Program-made: the position numbers and the translations under genes
Assembly: GCA_022432975.1 (NCBI GenBank)
Contig: CM039503.1
Location: 53,504,466-53,568,465, forward strand
Reading direction: 5' to 3'
Length of the DNA: 64,000 nucleotides
From: Begonia masoniana
Taxonomy: Eukaryota > Streptophyta > Magnoliopsida > Cucurbitales > Begoniaceae
Notes under the pieces: generated by a model
Database searches by the model: none
Told to the model about the DNA's origin: nothing
The model's input: only the letters and a program-made list of their open reading frames with translations
Part shown: positions 49,238 through 60,377 of the stretch, in pieces
Position numbering within the stretch: position 1 is the stretch's first letter
Layout of the letters: every line of letters starts with the position of its first letter

Positions 49238-52200
49238 TTACAAAATTTAAGATGTAGAACTTTAACCGAATTTAGATGGTATAAAGATGTTTTTATAACT
49301 AAAGTTATGCAAAGACCAGATGCTAATTCTGAGCACTGGAAATCTAAATTTATTGATGGATTACCTCCTTTATTTTCTAAAAGAATTAAAAAGAAATTAT
49401 TAGAATTAAATGATGGACAATTTATTCCTTGGGCTACATGTACATATGGTCATTTAATTAGTGTATGTGTTCAAGAAGGTTTAAGTTTATGTAATGATAT
49501 GAAATTACAATATCAATTTAAAAAACAAAATTTAGATGGTAAAAAAGAAATAGGTGAATTTTGTGATCAATTTGCTTATCATATTCCTAAACCTAATTTA
49601 AAAGGTTTATCCAAAGCTGATAAAAGCGAAGAATATATGAAATATAAACGTAAAAAGAAATTACAGAAAAGAACTTTTAAAAAATATAAGCAAAAATATG
49701 ATATTCCCGAATCTTCTAATAGAAATAAAACATTTAAAAAGAAGAAGTCTAAAAAGGACTTATCTGAAATTAAATGTTATAAATGTGGTAAATTTGGCCA
49801 CTATGCATCTAAATGTACTACTCTAAAAAAATTAAATAATCTTGATATAGATGAAAGGTTCAAAGTAGCCTTAGAAAAACTATTATTAACTTCTTCGGAA
49901 GAATCTTCTGACTCAGAAGATATTATTGATGAGTTATCTTCTTCATCTGACAATGACACCTGTCAAAAATGTCAAGTCAATGTATTATCAACTGAGCAAC
50001 AAAATATTTTAGATAATTTAGATCAGATACATGATCCTATATTTAGAAAAAAGATTATTGAAATTATTATTCAACAAAATAAAGATCAAGAAATGATTGA
50101 ACACCCTAAGTTAAGAGGTCATCATTATTCTTTAACAGAAGTCTTTAATAGACTCGATAAAGCAAAAATCAAACCTGTAACTATTCAAGATCTTAATAGT
50201 GAAGTTAAAGATCTTAAAAAAGAATTACAAGAATTATTGTATAATTACAATCAATATCAGATTAATATTAATGACAGATTAGAGAAAATAGAAACCCATA
50301 TGGATATTGGTTCCTCTTCTACTAATGAAGTTACCCCTTATAATGATAATGATATAAATATTTTAACAAAATTGAGATTTCAAAAATGGTTTATTAAAAT
50401 TAATCTAATTATAAATCAAGACTATATTATCTCTGATTTAATAGCCCTTATAGATAGTGGTGCTGATATTAATTGTATAAAAGAAGGAATTATTCCCACT
50501 AAATATTTTGAGAAAACAAAACAATCTTTATATTCAGCCGGTGGAAATAAATTAAAAGTAAACTATAAATTATCTGATGCTAGTATTTGCAATAATGATG
50601 TTAGTATAACAACTACTTTTTTATTAGTAAAAAATTTACAACATAAAATTATTTTAGGCACTCCATTTTTAAATATGATAATGCCTATTAAAACTATTGA
50701 TGAAAAAGGCATAAGTGCTACTTTTAATAATCAATCTATTTATTATGCTTTTATTATGTACCCTGAAGATATTTTTATAAATGAATTAAAAACTCAATAT
50801 TTAGATAAACAAAAACATATTAGTTTTTTAAAATCAGAAATTTATTATTTAAAAATTGAAGATCAATTAAAACAACCTAAAATAATTGAAAAAATTAAAA
50901 ATATTGAAAATACTTTTATTATTGAAGTATGTGGTGATACACCAAATATATTTTGGGACAGGAAAAAACATATTGTTGATCTTCCTTATATTGCTAATTA
51001 TAATGAAAAATTCATTCCTACTAAATCTAGACCAAGTCAAATGAAATCTGAATATTTAGAATTATGTTCTAAAGAAATAGAATCCTTATTAGAAAAAAAG
51101 CTTATTAGACCTAGTAAATCACCTTGGAGTTGTACTGCATTTTATGTTAATAATGCAGCCGAAAAGGAAAGAGGTGTTCCTAGACTAGTTATAAATTATA
51201 AACCTTTAAATGATGCTTTACAATGGATTAGGTATCCTATTCCTAATAAAAAAGATTTATTAGACCGACTTCAGTCTGCCTTAATATTTTCTAAATTTGA
51301 TTTAAAATCAGGTTATTGGCAAATTCAAGTAGCAGAAAAGGATAGGTATAAAACTGCATTTGTAGTCCCCTTAGGACATTATGAATGGAATGTTATGCCA
51401 TTTGGCTTGAAAAATGCTCCCTCTGAGTTTCAAAATATTATGAATGACATATTTAAAATTCATTCTAAATTTTGTATCGTTTATATTGATGATGTTTTAG
51501 TATTTTCAGAATCTCTAGATCAACATATAAAACATTTACAAATTATTAAAGAAACTATTAAATATAATGGACTAGTCTTATCTGCTCCTAAAATGAAATT
51601 ATTTCAAACAACAGTTAGATTTCTAGGACATAACATTAATCAAGGTACTATTATTCCTATAAATAGATGTATAGAATTTGCATCTAAATTTCCTAATGAA
51701 ATTACAGACAAAAAACAACTACAAAGATTTTTAGGTAGTTTAAATTATTTAGGAGATTTTTATAAAAATTTAGCTCAAGACACAGCTATTTTATATCTAA
51801 GATTAAGAAAAAATCCTAAACCATGGAGTGAAGAACATACTCAAGCTATTATTATTTTAAAACAAAAAGCGATTAGTTTACCCTGTTTAAATTTATCTAA
51901 TCCAGTTTGGAAAAAAATTATTGAAACAGATGCTTCTAATATTGGTTATGGTGGCATTCTTAAACAATTAAATCCTAATACAAATATTGAAGAATTGATT
52001 AGATTTACTTCTGGTATATGGAAACCAGTTCAATTAAATTATTCTACTGTTAAAAAAGAAATTTTATCTCTTATTAAATGTATTTCCAAATTTCAGGATG
52101 ATTTATTAAATCAATCATTTTTAATTCGAATTGATTGCTCATCTGCTAAAGATATATTAGAAAAAGATATTAAAAATCTTGTTTCAAAACAAATATTCGC

Positions 52201-52309
52201 TCGATGGCAAGCAGAATTATCTGTTTATGATTTCTCTATTGAATATATTAAGGGAGCAAGTAACTCTCTTCCTGATTTTTTAACACGAGAATTCTTACAG
52301 AATGCATAA
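49238..52309 (+). CDS. Viral polyprotein segment: coat C-terminus, CCHC, protease, RT, RNase H (5'-truncated)
   Basis: Open for about 1020 codons but without its own N-terminus: the frame enters from antisense leader sequence at 49184 and becomes viral at 49238. Order: coat C-terminal region (LRCRTLTEFRWYKDVF, near 49240-49300); Lys-rich stretch; zinc finger CYKCGKFGHYASKC (about 49774-49815); acidic Ser-rich patch; aspartic protease LIDSGADINC (about 50450); RT with FDLKSGYWQIQ, VMPFGLKNAPSEFQ and catalytic VYIDDVLVFS (about 51481-51510); RNase H ETDASNIGYGG (about 51923). The stop is at 52307-52309. The order and the Caulimoviridae-type RT separate it from Gypsy. The uninterrupted frame suggests a recent insertion, but the N-terminus is lost. 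Confidence 0.9.
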   Translation, partial: LQNLRCRTLTEFRWYKDVFITKVMQRPDANSEHWKSKFIDGLPPLFSKRIKKKLLELNDGQFIPWATCTYGHLISVCVQEGLSLCNDMKLQYQFKKQNLDGKKEIGEFCDQFAYHIPKPNLKGLSKADKSEEYMKYKRKKKLQKRTFKKYKQKYDIPESSNRNKTFKKKKSKKDLSEIKCYKCGKFGHYASKCTTLKKLNNLDIDERFKVALEKLLLTSSEESSDSEDIIDELSSSSDNDTCQKCQVNVLSTEQQNILDNLDQIHDPIFRKKIIEIIIQQNKDQEMIEHPKLRGHHYSLTEVFNRLDKAKIKPVTIQDLNSEVKDLKKELQELLYNYNQYQININDRLEKIETHMDIGSSSTNEVTPYNDNDINILTKLRFQKWFIKINLIINQDYIISDLIALIDSGADINCIKEGIIPTKYFEKTKQSLYSAGGNKLKVNYKLSDASICNNDVSITTTFLLVKNLQHKIILGTPFLNMIMPIKTIDEKGISATFNNQSIYYAFIMYPEDIFINELKTQYLDKQKHISFLKSEIYYLKIEDQLKQPKIIEKIKNIENTFIIEVCGDTPNIFWDRKKHIVDLPYIANYNEKFIPTKSRPSQMKSEYLELCSKEIESLLEKKLIRPSKSPWSCTAFYVNNAAEKERGVPRLVINYKPLNDALQWIRYPIPNKKDLLDRLQSALIFSKFDLKSGYWQIQVAEKDRYKTAFVVPLGHYEWNVMPFGLKNAPSEFQNIMNDIFKIHSKFCIVYIDDVLVFSESLDQHIKHLQIIKETIKYNGLVLSAPKMKLFQTTVRFLGHNINQGTIIPINRCIEFASKFPNEITDKKQLQRFLGSLNYLGDFYKNLAQDTAILYLRLRKNPKPWSEEHTQAIIILKQKAISLPCLNLSNPVWKKIIETDASNIGYGGILKQLNPNTNIEELIRFTSGIWKPVQLNYSTVKKEILSLIKCISKFQDDLLNQSFLIRIDCSSAKDILEKDIKNLVSKQIFARWQAELSVYDFSIEYIKGASNSLPDFLTREFLQNA

Positions 52310-53379
52310 TCCCTTTAAAAGAAGGGGTCAAAGCCAAGTATTTTGGTTATATTCGCAAAAGCCAAGTATGTTGGTTATATTCGCAAAACCATATGGGTCA
52401 TACAATATTATTTCCCTTTTATGGAAAAGACTTATTATTTGATTCCGCTCCGATTTTATTGGGGTTATACATATAAGTCTAAAGCCTGATATTATTATTA
52501 TTGGGATTATACATATGGTGGATAGAGCACTCTTACGAGTTATCTCTATTTAGGCAAGAGCTATTTCCGATATGGTTAAATTTTTATGAGTTATCTATCA
52601 GATATAAAAAGAACTTTTATATAAAATAGTGGGCTCGTTATGAGACAAATCAATATTGATTATATTGATATTAAGACAAGTGAATTCTATTAAGACATCC
52701 ATTAGCTGCAGAAACTGAAAAGGATAATTTTGATTATATTTATGGTACTATTTCTCGATTATATCCTGATATGAATAAACTTATATGGATCCTATTGACA
52801 GGCATTATGGACTTTCCTATTTCCAAGCGAAATATTCGTCATATTATTATTCAGCCTTGGTGGCAGAGATATTATAGAAATTATAATTTTCATGAAAGAT
52901 ATATGAATGCATATAAAATTCCTCATCGAGAATTTGAATCTTTTGGCGCCTATATAACCTATCGACCGGGCTGCCCTTGCAACTTCTGTATAGCAGAAAA
53001 TAAGAAACTTTATAAATCTACATCTATGAGTAATTCTCCACCAGATAAAGTTTTACCTTACTGGAGCCGAAGATATGGAGAAGCTTATCATGCCGATTTT
53101 ATTCGCTATGGCAAAGAAGCTTATGGTGCTAAACTATTTGAAGAAATTAAAGCGGGAAAGAACTAAGGGTTTATCCAATATGGGTATTATTTGATCCTTA
53201 TCCGATAGACACGGTGGCCCCTACTATTTTATTAAAGGAAGCATCTTAGTACTCTCCTATAAAGAGTTTTGTTTGTAAAGAGTTTTGTTTGTAACTAAAC
53301 TAGGTCCCACCATACACTATGTGGGAATCTACTTTTATTGTGTCTACTTTTTTAATTTAGCTTTTGCAACTCCCGTGTC
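52310..53379 (+). pseudogene. Spacer and decayed viral downstream ORFs
   Basis: After RNase H come two tandem copies of a roughly 27-bp unit (GCCAAGTATTTTGGTTATAT, 52333-52388), then shuffled short repeats. A fragment of the larger unknown ORF follows (about 52705-52785), then a 131-codon open frame (52771-53166) containing NIRHIIIQPWWQRYYRNYN and CPCNFC. This last frame occupies the place of the smaller unknown ORF but matches 45521-45997 only weakly. Confidence 0.6.
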
Positions 53380-53564
53380 TATATAAGGGAGTATCGTTTG
53401 CTTTTCAATTTAAGTTTTTAGAGTTTGCCTTCCCTCCTTGTAAAAACTCTAGCTCTGATTGCTCTCTCTCTCTCCCTCTTTGTATGATACAACTACTGTG
53501 AATAAACAAGTAAGTATTTTCTTATACTTCTTCCCCTCGCTTCCCCCCTTTGGTATCAAAGCCA
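53380..53564 (+). promoter_or_regulatory. Viral control region: TATA box, poly(A) signal, primer site
   Basis: TATATAAG at 53380-53387, a CT-rich leader, AATAAA at 53501-53506, and a primer site TGGTATCAAAGCCA at 53551-53564 with one mismatch to the initiator tRNA-Met. The TATA and AATAAA order with a short terminal repeat between them is that of pararetroviral pregenomic RNA. Confidence 0.85.
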
Positions 53565-54043
53565 AATGATTGGCTAAATTTGTATTTGCTTTCAAATAAC
53601 TAAGGACTTGTCGATAAGTTTTCTAATGTAAATCGATATTTGTTTTAACTTCAATACGATCTTTTGTTCTTCTCAATACGATGAGGTGATCTCTTCAACA
53701 CGATTCTATTAACTCTTTCCGTGCTTTCATGTGCAAAGAATACTTGCTGTGATTTCATCTTGTTTGTAAGATGTCTTTCTGTTGCCGTGTTGAGGTGTGT
53801 GGCCGCTTAGCCGTGAGAAAGGCGTCAGGCAAAAATACCCATTTGCATGGTTGAGAGACATTTGCAAACTTTGTGAAATTAGTCTTTGACAGTGCAAGTA
53901 ATCTTGTTAGTCGCATGTTTAGTATAGAGGGAATTAATAGATCAATACGAAGTTATCCGCAAGTCAATACGAGATGAATCGAAGATCAATACGAAGTTAA
54001 ACCTTATATCTATTTACAGTTGAATACTTGAAGTCAAGTAGTT

Positions 54044-54442
54044 ATGTTATTTGAAAGTAAATTCTACAAATTGAATATGAATTTGATCTCAAATATATTC
54101 TCTGAAAATTCTATTAAAAATGAGGAAATTATAGAATTATCACAAGAAGAAGTATTAAATAATTGGACAATTCCCGATATTGAGCCAAAAACTATTTATA
54201 AAATAGGTACTTTTGAAAATCTTATTAATCGAATTGTTAAAACTTCTGAGCAAACTATTTGCTTAGATACTAATGAAAAAACTATAAAATTATTAGGATT
54301 AAAAGATATTCAAAAATATTTTGCTAAATATAAGTATATTCATATTGGACTTATTCAAAGAGCTTTTAAACCCTTAACTATTCCAGGTTTAAATGCTAGC
54401 ATATTAGCAAGAGTCACCTACTGTTTCAGAAATGGAATTTAA
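54044..54442 (+). pseudogene. Viral movement protein with internal deletion (plus copy)
   Basis: 132 codons from ATG 54044. The first about 120 residues match the intact copy, followed by the same junction to RVTYCFRNG as in 48332-48649 and a stop three bases before the next ORF. Confidence 0.85.
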
Positions 54443-54445
54443 ATT

Positions 54446-55366
54446 ATGATGAATTACTCAAATTTAAGCAAAGATGATATTAGAAAAATATGTAACGAAG
54501 AATATCAATCACCTGAAAATGCTATTCTCAGAAATTGGATTGATAAAAAATATCAGAAAAAATCTGAAGACTTTAAAAAATTAAAAGATTTATATTATTC
54601 TTATCTAGATTTGAAACAGAATCTCATCACTTTTAGTGAATGGTATTTAACGATATTTTATAAACCTGTATCAAAATATCAAATTAATATTTTAGAAGAA
54701 TATAATAATCATTGTAAAAATTGGAATATAAAAAACAATGAAAGTATTAACTCTATACATCCACCTTTAGAACCTATTAGTCTAAAGAATAATACTATTG
54801 AAGCTATACCTTTAGTTACTTTATCTCAACCTATTGAAGATAAAAATGATATTATAATTAAACAAATAAATTATAATAATATTCATATGAGTACTATAGG
54901 ATAACAATTATCAAGAGTTGAAACCCAAATAATTAAATTATCTGAAAAGGAAACAAAAAGGCCTATAGAAGAAATTCCTATGACACCTCCTTCGACATCT
55001 AGAATAAAGAAAGAAAATATTTCTATTCCTGATTTAAAACCACCTATAATGATATCCAAATTTAATTTTAAATCACCCAAAGACAATAATGACTTTATTG
55101 AACAATTAGCTAAAAGAATGAAACAATTAAATATTAGTGTTATTAATACACAAGTCGAAAATTCTATGGAAAATTATCACACTGAAATACATCCAACTAT
55201 TGATTCTAGTTCTTGGCCAGCAGATGATACTTCTAGTGAAGAAGAAGATATGCCTTCTCATTTAAAAGAAGATATGCCTTCTCATTTAAAAGATATTAAA
55301 AAAATAGAAAAATCTTTTATTGAATGTAATCATATCTATCCATTACCAGAATCTAGAAACCCTTTA
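54446..55366 (+). pseudogene. Viral coat-region ORF, truncated with premature stop (plus copy)
   Basis: Starts MMNYSNLSKDD. A C-to-T change turns a Gln codon into TAA at 54902-54904, and the frame then continues open to 55366, where viral sequence ends in the middle of the ORF at the TA run. Confidence 0.85.
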
Positions 55367-55394
55367 TATATATACTAGTGAGCTCTACTACAAC

Positions 55395-55605
55395 AATTAA
55401 TTTAAGAGTACTCATATGTTTATTTTTTTATTCTATTATCTATCTTATAATATTCGTTGATATGTCAAATATTGATTGGTACAATTAATATAATAAATCA
55501 TAGATAATTAATTTATTACATTAATTATATCAATTATTATTTGACACGTCAGTAAATATTTTAAGAGAATAAATATAACATTATTCTTAATTTAATTGAA
55601 ATTTA
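55395..55605. mobile_element. MITE-like foldback, copy A
   Basis: AT-rich inverted repeat: ATATGTCAAATATTGATTGG...AATATAATAAAT pairs with ATTTATTACATTAATTATAT...ATTATTTGACACGTC. A related sequence with the same arms is at 63215-63425. No coding capacity; ends approximate. Confidence 0.6.
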
Positions 55606-58600
55606 TAAGTATATCTAATGAATTTTGAGATTTATTAAAATGGAAATAACTTCAATATATCGTATTTTTTGATGAACTTGTTAGTATAATAATTGCGTAA
55701 CATATAAATTAGAAAAACATGTTAATGTAAATAAGATCAACAAATAATCAAATGGGCATAATCGAAATTCATCGAGTAAATAATATCATATGAAAAAAGT
55801 CAATTACGAATAAAAGTTCAGTTAACCTAATAAAAAAAACAATCAAAATACGTAACATGATTAAAAAAAAAGAACTTTCTTAAATTAGTGACACATAAGA
55901 TTATGTAACATGTTACATCATCAAACATTAAAAATGTTGTAAATTTAGACTTAGCAAAGGCTACTCAACGACAGCTTCAAATTAATGCATTATATTCCAA
56001 AACTCACCGACAAAGAACACAACCCCACCAACCCCATACATGTTTTTCCACACGTGTTTCCAGAAAACTGTTCAACTTAGTGTTTGGCAACCTAGAAAAT
56101 GGATACGTGTTGGGAAAGTCCAAGAAAAGCATATCAGCAGTGATAAATTCTCTGTTACATCTCCCACCTACTTAGGCCCTAACCTACGTTCAGACAAGTT
56201 CAATTATTAGCTCCCAAAGATTGCTCCAAGCCATGGATACAGTCATAAGTGCACCTGTGACTCATGTCACTAGGCAATGTCGTTAAAATTTCAATTAGTG
56301 CACACCAAATACATGTACTATAAATCCGTCAATTTTGTAAATAATTAAAAATCTAAGTAAATCGAAATAAAGTTTTAGATAATGTTTAAAATTTTAGTGA
56401 ATAAAGATTTAAAGTATCTAAAGAGATATACGGAAAATATGTGCAAGATTATCATTGATATTGATAACTCTATGAAAATTAGAGTTATTTGTTATCATTA
56501 TAAGCAAAGTTTTATGTTTATTTTTGAGTTTTAGTTAATTTTTAATATATTTTAAATTATGATCAAGATAAATAATTAAACATGTGAACCAAAGATTAAA
56601 AATGATGAATTTAGTAAGCCGAGTTGTGACCCAAAGGAGTCTAAGTTGCAACATTTAAAGAAAGAAATGTCGCGGCTCGAGCTCTATTTCTATGGCTTGG
56701 TCGCAGCTCAAATATCGTTATACCCCTTGACGAGCATGAACTAGTTTGATTAACTTATCAAAATTAGATTCAATCATTATATGTGTAGAGTTTTCCAGTG
56801 TTTTTAGTACAATATTGTCTGCTTTTGGGCGAAATTCGCAAAGATTTATTTTTGAGTTAGTCCAAAATGCATAGTACTAGGTATGAAGAAGAATTCTACT
56901 TATAAATCATCTATTTTTCATTTTTCAAAATAATATTGAATTCTACACCTCCACTGGTATGGACTATACCCTCATAATCAACAGAATCTTGGATCGCCGT
57001 TGATTTTACAGGGTGAGCTGTTACAATATGCTCCTCAAAATCAAAAACCTCAATAACATAAATTAAAAAGTCGTAACTTATATTTCTTTTGTACGTAATC
57101 GCCAGAATTTCAAGAGGCCATCGACTTCAAAGTTAAAATAAATAAAATTTTTCTTTTAAATAATATTTTTGATCAAACTTCTATCCAAAATCTTAACATC
57201 AAAATAGATTATAATATCAAACTTGAGAATTTTATATTGTGAAGATTTTAGTATTTTCAAACATGCAGACAAGTCCCCTGTCTTTAAAAAATGTGAAGCA
57301 CATAGCTAACTGGTTGGAAAGCCATGAGGAAGGCTAGGATCAAGCCACGTAAGCTGTATAATCAAAGTCAACTTATCGGAAGTTGGTGATTTATCTACCA
57401 TGGATTCGAAAGGATAAATATTGATTGTTGATAATGATATTAATAAAGGATGATGACGATATTCATAAATGTCATGTCTGATATAACAAAAATTCAAGCC
57501 ATTTGGCGTATTGCATTAGTTGACAAATCTTTGTGGGAGCAATTGATATTTTATATTCTTTGTTTTTCTCCTTATGAACTACTAGGTACACATTAAAAGT
57601 AACACGTTGATGTGTTAGTGAATGTCACGTCCTTCCACTTAATGAAACTTGGACTTTAACTCGTACATAATACTATCGTATCTCTATGTTAGGCTGTCAC
57701 GTCATTATGTTTGGAAATAAATTAAATCTCTATGCTTTGAGACCATTTTGAGTTCTTCTAAATAAATTAAAACACGTACACATTTATCATAAAATGTAAC
57801 AGCTACATCTGAGAAGGCAAGAATAATCTAAAATTAGGTAACAATAAAGGTCAAGTCTTAAGTACACAATCTCATATCTAGCTGGGTGACAGAGATGAAT
57901 AATTCATAAATATAGTTCTCCTCTCAATCTAATATGATGTATTTAGCAGTAAAATTTAAACCAAATTGTGTGAGTTTAGACCTAAATGGACAATATTCTA
58001 ATAGTGGAACAAGATTTTGCAAATAGTATCAATGCCAAAAATCTAGCTGGAAATGTGGTAGAAGAGAATATCGAGTCCTCAAGGGAAAAGAAAAAGATGG
58101 AGCAGCTTGCCTATGCAGGCAAGATTGACCATAAACATGTAATTTTGAGGGTCCAACCGAGTATATACAAGGGAAATGCACAATTTTATTTCGCTCAAGA
58201 GTGATGAAGATGAATGTTTCATAGAATTCACCTAACAATCTCGTACAACATATTTTTGGATAAAATAACACACACACAGCGGAAGATGTCAAAAATATGA
58301 GATTAAATAGATTAAAGGATACAAGAAGTTTTGTATACATATTATATGTATGCAAGTAGGAAATAACGTATAGTTTTCAGGTTGACATGGCTAGGCTACT
58401 TATGCGAGGGTAATAACCTAATATTCTTATTTTCTAAATATTTCAATTAATCATTGAAACTATAAGACATTTTAATTGGTCAACTCAAAGATGCCTTGCT
58501 TCTTCTTATCTGCGTCCCACGAAGTCAAGACGATATTATTTCTATCCTTTTCTTCAATATTTTATTTAAAAAATATTTTTTTAGTCCAATTGATAGATTA

Positions 58601-58823
58601 TTTACTAAATATTTAATTTAATAATTGTAGAATTTGATGGTGTTCCACAATTCCACGTTAATGACAATAAATATTTAATATATTAGACTTATGATTTAAA
58701 ATCAAGGTACCATGTTGTAATTAATTAATTGGGTCAATATGATTAGGGCAACACGAAAAGAATTAATGTTATATTATATTAAATTATTTATTATTACAAA
58801 AAACATAATTTGCTCTTAAAAAT
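55606..58823. other. AT-rich intergenic sequence
   Basis: No gene family, RNA or bounded element recognised. Small open frames at 57306-57497 (-), 57986-58204 (+) and 58029-58355 (-) have no recognisable motifs and overlap or lie in AT-rich sequence. A 72-codon frame at 57986 is rich in Lys and Glu and is probably chance. Confidence 0.5.
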
Positions 58824-59179
58824 GGAAAGTTAGGTTAAATAGAACCTTGCAATCTTCATTAGATATTTCAAACGAGCGAGTCGAGTAGTATCAATTCTTA
58901 AATAGTTCTATCTCGGGTCGTTTGCTTTACGTGTCAACCTAAAATAAGCCGAGCTTGAGTGTCACAAAATTGACAAATGAAGTCAAATTGATTCTCTTGG
59001 AAAGTTAGGTTAAATAGAACCTTGCAATCTTTATTGAAGTAAAGATGTCAAACGAGCAAGTCGAGTAGTATCAATTCTTAAAAAGTTCTATCTCGAATTT
59101 TTAGCTTTACGCGTCAACCTAAAATAAGCCGAGCTTGAGTGTCACGAAATTGACAAATGAAGTCGAATTGATTCTCTTT
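58824..59179. repeat. Tandem duplication, 175-bp unit
   Basis: GGAAAGTTAGGTTAAATAGA starts at 58824 and again at 58999. The two units agree along their length (CGAGTAGTATCAATTCTTAA, GTCAACCTAAAATAAGCCGA) with scattered substitutions. A smaller duplicated motif (TTTTATATTATTTATTTT...AGAAATGTTGGCTAT) follows at 59199-59270. Confidence 0.85.
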
Positions 59180-60319
59180 TCTTAACTTATATTGCATATT
59201 TTATATTATTTATTTTTTAGAAATGTTGGCTATTTTATATTATTTATTTTATTAGAAATGTTGGCTATGTATAATTTTTATTTGTATATTTCTTGCTATG
59301 AATAATGAAAATATTTATTTATTATGCAAAGTTTGGTATAATAAGTGTCTTCCACGACTAAGAAATATTCTTTATAGCAATTAATTTATTTATTTTTCAT
59401 AAAATTAAGTATAAGAATTTTTATTTTCTGTAAATGTGAAAGTACAATTCTCCAACATCATTTAGAAAAAATAAAAATATCAGAAGCAAAAACAAACAGA
59501 TTTGCCCAATCAACCGTCAACGTGAGACAATTTATGACTCACTTTTGGCTGTTTGCTAGGCTATCAGGATATCTCTGCATGTGAAAACAACCACGCTAAT
59601 ATGTGACAATAGAGGTTACCGGAGACCATGTTGAGAGAGAGAGAGATTTATAAAACATCAAAATTGTGAGGCAATAGTGTTTGACTATAAACTCTCAAAC
59701 AAGCATGACTGCATGAGGAGTTGATCAATTCAGAGCAAAGCCCTATTCCAGCCATCTCTCCTTTCTAACTCAAATACAATGAGACCTATTAAATTCTTGA
59801 TTTTGCCTGACCAATCAACTCCACCTAAACCAAGACCAAAAACCCATGACACAAATGGACAAACACCATAAAACCCTAAACAAATGACACAATTTCGTAT
59901 TTTAACCTGAATTAAACAAAATGATTAGAAGAAAATCAGTAACCCTTTGGTCAATTTTTTCGTTCGATCTTTTGGTCCAAGACATAGTGAAGTTTTGTAC
60001 GATATTCTTAATACATAGTCAGTCGATCGGGGTATTACCTTTTGGCTCAAAAGTAATATTTAAAGTGAGATCTACCTTTGTAACAAGTTTTATTCTAATT
60101 AGAAACTTAATTATTAAATAAAAAATAGATGATCATTTTTTTTTTGTAAAAATATACGTAACTACTATGTATGAGAATGATTCTCAAAGCGTGATATTTT
60201 AATGAAAACTAAGACAAGATGGAAATGAAAAAACTAAAAACTATACAAAGTCCTCAACGACATGTTCAACCCTTATGCTTGGTCACTTCCGAGAAACACC
60301 ATCTTTCATTCATGTCTTC
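59180..60319. other. Intergenic sequence upstream of the PME17-like gene
   Basis: AT-rich with a short GA run at 59634-59645. Presumably contains the promoter of the downstream gene. No other gene seen. Confidence 0.5.
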
Positions 60320-60326
60320 TATATAA
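60320..60326 (+). promoter_or_regulatory. TATA box of the PME17-like gene
   Basis: TATATAA, 52 bp before the ATG at 60378, leaving a short 5' UTR. Confidence 0.65.
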
Positions 60327-60377
60327 ACGCTTAAAAATGGAGAGCCACTATCATCGTCATCATCGAGCTCTACAGCC

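Larger units (their letters stand above)
39481..55366. mobile_element. Endogenous pararetrovirus locus (Caulimoviridae, florendovirus-like)
   Basis: Contains a 30K-type movement protein, coat-protein-like region, CCHC finger, aspartic protease, RT and RNase H, and two downstream ORFs. The control region has a TATATAAG box, AATAAA and a tRNA-Met primer site. There is no integrase and no LTR pair, which excludes Gypsy. Reading the minus strand from 49237 to 39481 there are three head-to-tail units without protease/RT/RNase H; the plus strand from 49238 to 55366 holds the RT-bearing segment. All copies are rearranged or interrupted and none is a complete genome. The florendovirus assignment rests on the ORF layout and tRNA-Met primer; petuvirus-like or another clade is possible. 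Confidence 0.85.
53456..55366 (+). repeat. Right arm of 1.91-kb viral inverted repeat
   Basis: See 47328-49237. Ends at CTTTA, immediately followed by TATATATATACTAG, the TA run at the right edge of the locus. Confidence 0.88.

Noticed and set aside
39481..55366. Possible Gypsy retrotransposon
   Set aside because: No integrase and no LTR pair; movement protein and pararetroviral control region are present.
57986..58204. 72-codon plus-strand frame as a small gene
   Set aside because: No motif, no supporting splice or promoter context, overlapped by another frame on the opposite strand.
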